Below are positions 1-9,863 of a stretch of DNA of 64,000 nt, piece after piece (the first letter of the stretch is position 1; the number at the start of each line of letters is the position of its first letter). A model generated the notes under the pieces. It ran no database searches. It worked only from the letters and a program-made list of their open reading frames with translations, and was not told where the DNA came from. The stretch lies in assembly GCA_012932295.1 (NCBI GenBank), contig JAAONU010000006.1:33010882-33074881 (forward strand). Reading direction: 5' to 3'. This DNA comes from Cyclina sinensis. Lineage: Eukaryota > Mollusca > Bivalvia > Venerida > Veneridae. Position numbers and translations under genes: made by a program.

Positions 1-631
1 GTACTTGTAGAACATTAATTTAAGCCGGTGTGGCGTGGAAACGTAAGTAAGACCCGTCAAATCCTTAAAAGACGTTTCCTTCTGCGCATGGGCACGAGAT
101 GTTTACTTAGGTTTCATCAAGGCCGTGAAATGTGTAAGACGATAACACTGCGTATGTTTTTATGGATTAATCAGCAAGTTATCTAAGAAAAATTGGAATT
201 GTAAATCAGTCCTAAGTATTAAATACTTTATGAAACGACTGATTTTGTATTGTTGTGCTAATAAGTTTCGAAGCTAACACAGTTAATTTGAGTCTTGATG
301 AGTTCGACACAATGCCTGCCGTAGTATTGATTTTCTTTTATCATTTGATATTATTCTATGACAAAGAAAATTCTTAAGTGTGAAAGAAACAGCATATTAT
401 CTTATGTTTGGATCGAATATAATCTGAGATATATTAATTGAACGCGATTTCATCAAGATTAAACCTTGCACATTTGGGCAGGTCATAGAATCTACACAAA
501 TAGAAGTGTGTGTATTTTCATGAACAAGATTTGACATGTGTATTTGGTTTAAGGAACTTAAAAAAACAGTAGAGTGCTTGTAGTTATCATTTGAAATCAC
601 ACATATTTTAGTGAAATAACTTACTCAGTAC
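1..631. other. intergenic, no gene seen
   Basis: AT-rich sequence with only short, unconvincing reading frames. No recognisable protein motif, RNA gene or repeat was found. It ends at the 8-bp target-site duplication of the MITE that starts at 632. Confidence 0.6.
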
Positions 632-1245
632 CAGGGATGGGTTAATGGTTAATTTAATGGTTAATCATTATTAATGATTAAGTTTTTTTAATTAATGGTA
701 ATGGTAATGAATTAATTTTTCAAAAATCCTAATTAATGCTAATGGTAATGAATTAAATTGGAAAATCACTTAATGGTTAATGGTTTTTCAATTAAATTTC
801 AATTAATTTGTGTATTTTAGGCTACAAGCCCTTTAATCTATAACTGGTCATTTGGCTAGTTGAAAAAGAGATTATAGCAGTGTGACCAATTAACACCTAT
901 AGAAACACCTATAGAAATTTAATTTGACTGTGACATGAATGAAGTTTTGAATAAGGACAGACTCTGAATGAATATGTGCTTTTTGTAAATACATGTATTT
1001 TGAAACTTGGTGGTGGTATTCCAAATATATATTTATCATGTTGATAAATTTGTGGATCTCTGTTATTTTTAGAAAATAGATATTAAGAATTAATGGTAAT
1101 GGTAATTAATTAATTTTGAAAATTAATTTAATGGTAATTAATTAAGTTCATAAACAACTTAATGGTAATGGTAATGGTAATTGAGCAAGAGTGAATTAAT
1201 GGTAATGGTAATTAATTAATTTTCACTTAATTGACCCCAAGCCTG
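632..1245. mobile_element. hAT-type MITE with 8-bp TSD
   Basis: A 614-bp non-coding element. It starts CAGGGATGGGTTAAT and ends with the reverse complement of CAGGCTTGGGGTCAATTAA, giving imperfect terminal inverted repeats with CAG termini. Both ends are flanked by the identical octamer CTCAGTAC (624-631 and 1246-1253). The body is full of subterminal TTAATGGTAATGG and AATTAATTAA motifs in both halves. CA(G)-ended TIRs with 8-bp duplications are the hallmark of hAT-superfamily insertions. The length and lack of an ORF make it a non-autonomous copy; the perfect TSD suggests a fairly recent insertion. Confidence 0.85.
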
Positions 1246-1253
1246 CTCAGTAC

Positions 1254-2470
1254 CCACAGAAATTGACTCAATAAAAACTGAAAATGTAAACAATAGAAAA
1301 GTAACTCTGTGCTTGTGTTAGATTTAACCACTTCGTGTGTAACATGAGAAAAAACAACTTGTCCTGAGCTGGGTTTTATGTTTTGAACTCTGGTACCTTC
1401 GGTTACTAAGTGCCGCATTATACCTCTGCTACACATGTATTAATTGAAAACACTCTACACACCTTTGCAGTCCATTGTAACTGGAACTGAGTTTTCTTCA
1501 TTTCCAGAGCCATAAGACCCAGTGGCCTACATTTTTGAAAATTCATTTTGAAGTTATGAATGTATGGTCTGCAAAAGTTGGATTCTCTATTTGTTTGTTT
1601 GAATTTATTCATCAGATATAACCGTTTCCCAAACACGGTATGTAATCTTTCCGGGCTGATTTGGATAATTACTTTCTTGAACTTTCTTGAAACCAAAATG
1701 CAAAAGTCTGCACATTCAATGTAATTTTTGACGTCAGAATGTCCTTACATGATCAGGAATGTAAATTAAAATGACGAAAAAGTCCAAAACAATTCTTATG
1801 TAAAAAAAAAATGAATGTCGGAATGGAAACGAGTTGCTTCAGGCAAAAGATCCGAAACATTGTTGTACTTAGACTGTTTTGTTTTTGGAAGCGTTTAAGC
1901 GTTTAAGAACTGCATGTGTATTTTAACTGCATAGTAGCGTTCGGTTCCTGTGTGAAAAAAAATATGCTTTTGAGAATAGCTGAACAGTTCCTTGGGATAT
2001 CTACCTAGAATGCAACTGAATGAAAAGGAGCACACATGTAAATTGTGGAAACTTGTACTTGGCGAATTCCCGTGTTTGGCATGTTTCGGAATTTCCTAGT
2101 TGAGGCAAAACTACTGAAGAAGTATTATCATAAGTAATGTTACATTTTACATGCTTGATATATGTGAATAAACTCTAATCTTTTTCTCGAAGTAACTACT
2201 TCTAGGACGGTCACTTGACTATGCTGCTTCTGCTAATTTAATATTTGTTAGAAATTGGTTTAATTTAAAAAAAAGTTATCTATTTTCATATACTTTCACA
2301 CTGAACATGTCTTTCTAAAAGATATAACTGAATTATTTCACTGTATAAAAATATTATTTGAATCATAAACAGATGCTACGTCTTTGTTTTGACCTTTCAA
2401 CACTATTGATTTTTTTCTCATAAACAAGAAAATTAAACTCGTTTTCGAAATGAAATCGGAGCTCTTAAAG
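1254..2470. other. intergenic, no gene seen
   Basis: AT-rich DNA without recognisable coding, RNA or repeat content. The short minus-strand frames between 1227 and 1696 have no motif and look like chance openings. Confidence 0.55.
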
Positions 2471-2472
2471 TG

Positions 2473-2507
<35 letters not shown>

Positions 2508-2526
2508 CACACACACATATATATAA
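2473..2526. repeat. (CA)n/(TA)n microsatellite
   Basis: An almost pure CA dinucleotide run of about 44 bp, broken by one GC, followed directly by a short TA run. The Cys/Val-rich frame on the opposite strand is only the translation of this repeat. Confidence 0.95.
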
Positions 2527-2529
2527 AAA

Positions 2530-3240
2530 CAACATTTTTTCGTTTTCACGAAATAACGATGTTTCGTTTTCACGGAAAAAAGGTCATTTCCTTTAATTAA
2601 ACGAATTAACGAAAGGCTATGCTGAATTCAAATGCTTTTTAAGAATTTAAATTCTTTTATTCATTCGGTGTAACGAAATAACGCTCTTTTGCTATCTCGA
2701 TATAACAACATTCCGTTTAAACGAAATAACAACAACAATCCTTTTTAGCAAACTCGACATAATGCATGTCTATGGTTAAAAACAGTGAAATATAATAAAA
2801 TATAGCAACTTTTTGTTTAATCAAAATAACACATTTCGTTTTAACGCAAAAACAACATTTCGTTATCTTGAAAATATCATTTTGTTTTATCGATATAACA
2901 ACATTTCGTTTAAGCATTATAACGCCATTTCGTTTAAAAAAAAGAAACATTTCGTTTTAACCTAACAACGCTATTTCGTTAAAACGAAATGTTGTTGTTA
3001 AAAGGGAATGTTATAAAAAAGCGATATTTCGGGGGGGGGGAGGGGGGGACTTAATCAGTTAATTCGTTAATACGAAATTTTGTTATTTCGTTTAAACGAA
3101 ATGTTATTTCGTAAAAATGAAATGTTATTTCGAGATATCGCGTTATTTCGTGAAAAAAGGCGTTATTTCGTGTAAACTAAATGTTGCTATTTCTTGAAAC
3201 CAAAATGTCAAGATATTTCGAGGAAACGAGCTTTGTAGAA
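2530..3240. repeat. AACGAAAT/ATTTCGTT palindromic low-complexity region
   Basis: About 700 bp saturated with the motif AACGAAAT and its complement ATTTCGTT, usually followed by AAC or ACA. Many adjacent copies are in opposite orientation, so the stretch contains numerous short hairpins (for example TTTCGTTTAAACGAAAT). The left part reads mainly as TTTCGTTTTCACG and the right part mainly as CGTTATTTCGTG. A G-run lies near 3030-3050. It has no coding potential. It may be a degenerate tandem array or the remnant of a palindromic element. Confidence 0.7.
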
Positions 3241-3479
3241 ATCTTACGTTAATAACAGAGTTTGATTATACATATCATTATTGATTAATCGCTACTGTCC
3301 CAGTATAATTTTCATTTTATTCGCCATATTACCGGCGGGCATTTACTTGAATTTTACCAGACCAATTCGTATTTTATTTGCAAAAGTGATGTAACTTCTT
3401 TACATTTTTTTATTAATTGGAGGATAATTTAATTTGCGTATTCAGTTTACACCATATAATCGGAAAGTTTTAACTATTC

Positions 3480-5170
3480 TTTACATCGAGCACAGGTTTG
3501 TTAAGGCTGTAAATGCTTCTTTTAGTTGCGGGTGACATTCACTTAAATCCAAGACCTGTTTTGAGAAGTACATCTTCATACGTTTCTTCTGAATCAAATT
3601 ATCTTTCAAATAGTTGCGGGTGACATTCACTTAAATCCAAGACCTGTTTTAAGAAGTACATCTTCACACGTTTCTTTTGAATTAAATTATCTTTCAAACC
3701 ATTGTCTTCCATACTTATCTTCTGTACACTTAAATGTCAAATGTTTCCTACATGCCAATGATATCCTGCTGCATTAACACCAGCCTCCTGATCTTCGAGA
3801 TAGTTTTTTTGATTCTAATGGTGGGTTGATTATTTAGTGAAAAGAAAACATTTAATACAAGCGACGTTTTGTCTTTGAGATGTGTCACCTGGAATGTGTT
3901 TGGGTTAAAATCAAAGTCCGGAGAAACAACCACATTTTGTTTTGCTTGTTTCTAAGGTTCTCCGAACTCCTACGGTATTTATCATGTTTTATTGAAGATT
4001 AAATCGGACTGAGACTTGATAGCAATATAAAGGATATGCTAGTTACCGTTAATTTTCATTCTTGAGAAAAAGTTCAGGTATTATTGCTTTAATTAGATCA
4101 CTGTAATACTTATTGAGGTCCGCTGTGTTTTGAAATCTATAATGCCAAGATTCTGTGTGATGGATTAAGCAAACAAATACTACGTGAAGCAGCTAATGAA
4201 TTGTGTTATCCATTATGTGATCTTTCAATAAGTCATTTAGTAAATGTCAAGTTCCTATAACACAGAAAAAAGCACATGTTACTGATGTGTATAAGAAAAA
4301 TGACGCCTCGCACACTAGTAATTATATGCTTGCTCAATACCGTTGAAAAAAGTGTTGTGTTGAAATGTGTTGTCTGTAATTATGGGTTCAACCACCATAG
4401 TGTCTGTGTCCTTTTCAATCTTGATTTATCATCCACTCTATATATACAATACATTATGTTAAGCATTAGAAGTAGGGCTAATAATACGCGAAATATTCTT
4501 TGATACCAGTAAGGTATTTGATAAGGTCTGGCATAAAGGTCTGATTTTTAAGCTTCGATCGGCTGGAATCTCCAAGTTTCGCTTCATAATCATTTAGGTG
4601 TTCACATGTCCAAAGATGCTAGCTGAGAGGAACATAGATTCTGTAATTGTAAAAGCTTGGAAAATAGTAAATGTCACGTGAAAACTTAATTTTAATCTAA
4701 ATTGTAAATCACAGGTGGTTATATACGCCGTCTTTATTCGACCTAGCCTAGAATATGCTGAAGTTCTTTTGGGGTAATCTCTCTCTATGGTCGATGCCGA
4801 TAAATTAGATAAAATAAAAGAAGAATGCGCACGTACTGTAACAGGAAATATAAGACTGGTTCCATCAGAGCGGCTACAAAATGTAAATAGGAACTCTATC
4901 CTGACACGAGATAAATATATCGAAAATGATTTTTTTTTCAAAATGATTCATAACCTTGCACCAGAACACTTTAATACATTTCCTTAGTAATCTAAAACAA
5001 TGAAAGTCCGAGGATAAACATAGAAACGAACATGATATCAGATTGCAGATTATCTCTTTATCAAAAGTCATTTCTTTCTACTTCTGATCGAGAATAGAAT
5101 GCTCTGGAAATAGACAATTCACATACTTTATAAACATTAAAACTGTGTTTGTAATTGTCTGGTTAAATGC
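3480..5170 (+). mobile_element. degraded LINE (non-LTR retrotransposon) ORF2
   Basis: Translated fragments in several + frames give non-LTR landmarks in the right order. A GDIHLNP motif like the one that opens many LINE ORF2 proteins is present twice (3523-3700). RT-like segments follow: KKNDASHTSNY near 4295-4330 and SKVFDKVWHKGLIFKL near 4508-4555. A C-terminal block at 4690-4990 reads RPSLEYAEVLWG, then DKLDKIKEECARTVTG, then HNLAPEHFNTF. The frames are broken by many stops and shifts, and much of the RT is missing. The 3' end is repeated at 9357-9700 in front of the second galactosyltransferase copy. The clade (CR1/Jockey-like) is uncertain. Confidence 0.75.
3523..3698 (+). repeat. 88-bp tandem duplication inside the LINE
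   Basis: Two adjacent 88-bp copies (3523-3610 and 3611-3698) differ at only a few positions. Each begins TAGTTGCGGGTGACATTCAC and carries the GDIHLNP-encoding motif of the LINE. It looks like a recent local slippage or repair duplication in dead retrotransposon sequence. Confidence 0.9.
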
Positions 5171-5171
5171 G

Positions 5172-7130
5172 AATAAACTACGTTTAAACTAATTTTTATT
5201 CATAGTTTTTGTCGACTTTTATCATTCGATTGAAGATGGAAAAAAAACGCACCATCTGGGTTGTAAATCAGTTTCTCTACAAACGGCAAGGTCGAAACTC
5301 GGAAATGACAAACATTATGTGCCAAAATGAGTGTGCATTTAAATCGTTTTTTCTTTCAGAAAAGTAAGTTAAGGGAGTTTGGGAAATACTATGTCGCAGG
5401 GTCATATCAACTATATATGTTGGTATGTGTTGTTTGAAATCTATGTCTCGTTTTGTCTTGCGTACTTCATGTTCTGTCACGTCCATTGTCTCTGTTGCAT
5501 ATATATGTATTGAAGTCCTATATTTCTGTCCCTTTTCCCATAGTCATTCATTCATTCTTCATTCATTTATTCATTCATGCATGTATTAACCACTTTCTAA
5601 CATATATTAACCTACCACTGGTACAGGCCTCAATCTATAATTTCTTTTTCCGGATGAACTAACATCACACATGCGCACTTAGATAGAAGAGATTTTTCAT
5701 GGCGCGAGCTAGATTTTCTTCTGAGCAATAAATATTTTCTGAGAAGCGCACTTCTGTATTTATAGGTAATTAGGAATGAGTATATTGATTCCATGCTTGT
5801 TATTCTACATTTTGCTATTCATATTTTTTGTATTATCTCGTTATGCACTTAGAAGAAAAGATTTTTCACTGGCGCAAGCTAGATTTTCTTTTCAGCAATA
5901 AATATTTTCTGAGTAGCGCACTTCTGTATTTTACAGACCATCCTTTCCCCGTGTCCAGATCTCATATGAGCAGCCCTTTACAATTAGTGCGAAAGGTGAA
6001 CTGCGACAACAAGATAGTGTTTTGTTTGATTCTATCTGTTTCGGATTCCTCATCTTCATAGTGGTTTGTACGTCTGCACGTAGACCATAATGGCGTTTTT
6101 AATCGATTGTTTTCTCAGCATCGCACTACGGGACTGAACAACACAGTATCTGCACAAGATGTTGTTGACATGTCGGACATGAACAATGTTCTCACAAAAA
6201 AGGATAGCACTCTCAAACTCCGGACTGCCATTTTTTTAATTCTGGAAATAACTCACACGGAGTAGCCATAGATACATATTATTTGACATAAAATAGAGAT
6301 CTATGTAGTGAAGTAGAAAATCTGAACGTGGTAACAATGATTAACACGGTTCCGACGAATTTTATTAACAGAATGTCTATCAGAAAAACATAAGGAAATA
6401 AGTCGTACTACTCTAACGTTGGTACCACAAGGTTATTGTTCTTGTTGGGTCGAGTGAATAAAATCAGTTTACAAATGAAAATAGAAGAGGAATTCAAAAA
6501 GTTTAGTGGTCTTGTTCAGGGAGATTCATGGTTTCCTATTACAATCTGATATTGAAAGACACAACGGGATTAAATAGTTAAACGAACGATGTAGAAATGC
6601 AAAAGTAGTCCTGAAAGTTGACGATGACGTAACTGTCAATATGTTTATCTTCCTTAAATATTTTCTACCTTCATTCCTCACAAAACCTAGACATATGGCT
6701 TGTCTACGTCTACATGAAGCAAAAATCAAGCGAGACAAAAGTTCAAAGTGGGTTGTTGAGGAAGATCTTGTCAAGGGGGAAAGCTTTTATCCAGATTATT
6801 GTCAAGGTTGGTTTGTGATCATTTCAAACGATGTAATTCCGGACTTTGGTCAGGTCGACGTCTTTGACACCATTTTTCTGGATAGATGATATATATTTAT
6901 ATGGTTTAGTTCCTGATAATCTGTCACTAATGCAATATACAAACATTGGAAAGGGTGAAACTGTTATATTTGGTGCAAAAGCCGGAATTAAGTGCTATCA
7001 AAGACTCGATTTCCCATGCCTAGGGATTCTTCTAAGGGCATACATTCCTCAAAAGATGGAAACAATTTTGAAAATGATGGATTGAAACTTTAGTTAGCAA
7101 CAATCAAGAGACTAAAAGATGAATTTATTA
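5172..7130 (+). pseudogene. GT31 galactosyltransferase pseudogene
   Basis: A dead copy of the gene at 9864-11042. Recognisable pieces in order: the 5' leader (5260-5360), the membrane-anchor segment (about 5994-6060), the stem, the IRKT(W)G block, the DDDV metal-binding block (about 6615-6640), the YPDYCQGWFVIISND block (about 6787-6835) and the WIDDIYLYGLVPDN block (about 6880-6925). Lesions include in-frame TAA codons near 6289 and at 6391-6393 (the Trp of IRKTWG), a frameshift in the T-run near 6230, a disrupted segment near 6565, a one-base shift near 6845 and an early TGA at 7083. About 600 bp (5370-5990) interrupts the 5' end relative to the intact copy. Identity to the intact copy is much higher after about 6620 than before it. 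Confidence 0.85.
5672..5936 (+). repeat. spaced direct repeat in the pseudogene insertion
   Basis: About 92 bp at 5672-5763 recurs at 5843-5936, offset about 171 bp. Both copies run from GCACTTAGA through AGCAATAAATATTTTCTGAG to GCACTTCTGTATTT with scattered differences. They lie inside the stretch that interrupts the pseudogene relative to the intact paralogue, so the interruption contains its own local duplication. Confidence 0.8.
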
Positions 7131-7159
7131 AACTTTATTAAAACTAAGAACAATTTCCT

Positions 7160-8770
7160 TCAGTTGGACTGTCGTTTGTTGAATTTAGGGAAAGATAAAC
7201 GATAATATTTAGCAAAACAGTGTAACTTTAGTCTTATGATCTTGAAAGTATTTCTCTAATAGTTACTTCTGAATATCAGTGATAGCGTTTGTATCTGAAG
7301 TCTAAAATATATCATTTAAAGTGATAACAACACTATGGTAGGCTATTCAGAAGAGTTCTCTTCTTATCTTAATTAATTTAACTAACTATCTTATCTTAAG
7401 AATTCCCTCAAAAATAAACAAAGCTTTTAAATAGAAGCATAAAGCAAACTATTCAATCCGATCAAATGTTGACATACAATACAAGTAAAGCAATTGCTAG
7501 GTTGTTTTTATAAAGGAATTGTACAACTACTTTCTACTTACAGTGCATCAAAATCCAGTTTATACATTTAACGTCGTGAATACTTTTGAATCAGACATTG
7601 ACATTTTCAGATATAAAAAGGAAATAATTTAAAGAGTAAGTGAACCAGGAAAAAAAATCAAAATTTATCAAATCGAAGTAAAAAAAGCCTGAGATCCAGT
7701 TTACTGTGAAAAGAAATTTCAACAAGGTTCTTATTTTCGCTCTGTAATTTCCAGAGAACAAAATTGCAATCTCCTTAGAATTTATAACGAAACTGTCTTA
7801 TTCCTTATTTAACAGTTTCTTCTCTTTTAATATCATAGCGCAGTTTTTCCCAGTCCTCTGAAAACGAATGTTTTATGCGCTTGAAGAATATATATATATA
7901 GAAGCTAGAAAAAGAATAAGTTCCAACCTTTGTGTATTCTTACGAGGTTCATATGCAAACGTGAATAAATACAAATGCAGTTAATATCGAGACGTTAAAA
8001 GTGTGAAGCGATCAAAAAAAAATTACAGTTCGTTTAATTTCTAGACTTTTAAAAACAATTGACGTTTCGGCAAATTTTGAATTCAGATCTAAAACTATTT
8101 CGCGAGCGGAATCATTCTTTATATTGCGCTGGCTGCAACATTTGATTAATAATGGACAATTCGAGTAAGTGCATTGGTATTTTGGTTGGTGCTGGCAATG
8201 CTGAGGAGGAAAAATCGCAAATCAAACGTTAATTCATAAATTCCGTTTATAATGCAAATGCTCTTGTGATTTTGAAAAAAAAATAATATCAACGGAACTT
8301 TACAATATTTTATCTACATTATGGAAATAACATCTTTAGAAATATGTTTGCACTTGTCCCTCTTAATACCTTTTCCTTTTTATATCACATATTATTATTC
8401 TATCCAGTTTGCGAATAGTCCTTAAACTTGCTAACACAATAGTGTTCAATTGTGAATGTTTCTTTTTGAATTCATGTTCAAATGTTAACACATGGTGAAC
8501 TGATATATTACAAATTATTCATTAGCAGTGAATCATCAGTAAGTTTCAGTGTTTCTAAGGAAAAACACAAACCAGCTGGTTACTCAAAGCAATGTAATTC
8601 CCAATATATATTTAAGATTTTTTTAATTAAACGATAACGTTAACTAAAATATTTTACTTCCAAGAAATACTTTTAAACACATTCCGTTTTTCCCCCATTA
8701 GATGACCTTTATAAGGCCTTTTGTCAATTTTAAAGTTTTAAAGGGTGCGTTACTATGTATAGTGTACGTT
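7160..8770. other. non-coding segment absent from the sister duplicate
   Basis: AT-rich DNA with no gene seen. Sequence just before it (7085-7160) matches 11035-11095, and sequence just after it (8770-8925) matches 11095-11240. The two flanks are contiguous in the second duplicate, so this 1.6 kb is either an insertion here or a deletion there. Confidence 0.6.
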
Positions 8771-8930
8771 TAAAACATGGTGATATTTGTGGCTTCTGTT
8801 TTTATAGTTAAAAGAAGTTTGTTTGTTGTTTATTTTTCAGTAAAAATATACATATTTTTAATGGAGAACCAAATATTATTGAACACATCGAAAAGTGTTA
8901 ATTGATTTTCTTATCTGCACGTGTATTGTT
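8770..8930 (+). repeat. detached 3' flank of the GT31 duplicated segment
   Basis: The stretch with GTGATATTTGTGGCTTCTGT, a TTTTTCAGTAAA motif and AAGTGTTAATTGATTTTCTTA is matched by 11095-11240, directly downstream of the intact galactosyltransferase. It marks the right part of the segmental duplication. Confidence 0.75.
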
Positions 8931-9182
8931 TTGACTAAATATAGGTACATTTAAAGCTAAATTTCCTCAGGGACTGAAACTTTACAGTCAGCCTTAAACT
9001 CTAGATAAACAAAGGAATTAGTCATGGTACTTTTTTCTTTGACGTCATCCAGATAATTCAGAATAACAAAATGTTTTACATTGAATATTCAATTTAGAAT
9101 CTCCGTCTCGAGAATTGTTATCGTAGTGTATGGTGCATGGATGGATGCGATGCATTTATAAGTGGATAACATAATTTACAAA

Positions 9183-9350
9183 ACATTGATAAACAAGAAC
9201 TGTCACTGTAAGATGACAATGCCCCCGAAGTAGTCCTTTGACCTAGAGCCTAGGACCAGTCATTCAAGGGTCAAGATCAAATAAGTATAGGCCAATGAGA
9301 AGGCCTTGTCCAAAGGGTTGTGTGCAAGTATGAAGTTAATCGACTTTGTA
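9183..9350. mobile_element. fragment of a CAAGAGCTGTCA-type mollusc repeat
   Basis: Begins AACAAGAACTGTCACTGTAA, followed by TGACAATGCCCCCGAAG and AGGGTCAAGATCAAATAA. The start resembles the one near 48408 (AACAAGAGCTGTCAGAATGA). No ORF. It abuts the LINE tail at 9357, so it lies just outside the left edge of the duplicated segment. Family assignment is from resemblance only. Confidence 0.45.
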
Positions 9351-9356
9351 ATAAGG

Positions 9357-9700
9357 AGGTAACAGGAGCTATGAGACTAGTTTCATAAGAGCGGCTACAA
9401 AATTTGAATAGGAACTCTTTCCTGAAACGAGATAAATATATCGAATTATTTTTTTTAATGACTCATAACCTTGCACCTTAACACTTTATAATACATTTCC
9501 TTACTAAACTAAAACAATAAACGTCCGAAGATAATCTTAGAAACGAACAGGGTATCGCGTTCATTGGATATTGCAGATTATCTCTTTATCAAAAGTCATT
9601 TCTTCCTACTTCTGTTCGAGAGTGGAATGCTCTGTCACTGGAAATGAGCAATTCACATACTTTATATACATTAAAAATGTATTTGTAATTGTCTGGTTTT
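9357..9700 (+). mobile_element. LINE 3' end, duplicate of 4840-5170
   Basis: A broken C-terminal LINE ORF2 fragment. Translated pieces include a VTGAMRL-like start, LILYQKSF-like text and SFLPTSVREWNALSLEM-like text, with stops between. It aligns closely with 4840-5170, from GAGCGGCTACAAAAT to TTTGTAATTGTCTGG. Both copies sit immediately upstream of a GT31 copy in the same orientation, so the LINE tail travelled with the gene in a segmental duplication. Confidence 0.8.
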
Positions 9701-9863
9701 TGTGTATGTACATATTGAGAATGAAATACGTTTAAACCTATTTTTATTCATGGTTTTTATCGATTTTAATCATTCGGTTGAAGATGGAAAAACGCACCAT
9801 CTGGATTATAGATCAGTTCCTCTACAAACGGCAAGGTCGAAACTGGGAAATGACAAAAACACT

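Noticed and set aside
2338..2535. Small Cys/Val-rich minus-strand peptide
   Set aside because: It is the translation of the CA microsatellite.
6526..6774. Minus-strand frames opposite the GT31 copies (also 10463-10666 and 32130-32348)
   Set aside because: Conserved only because the + strand codes for the GT31 catalytic domain; the translations match no family.
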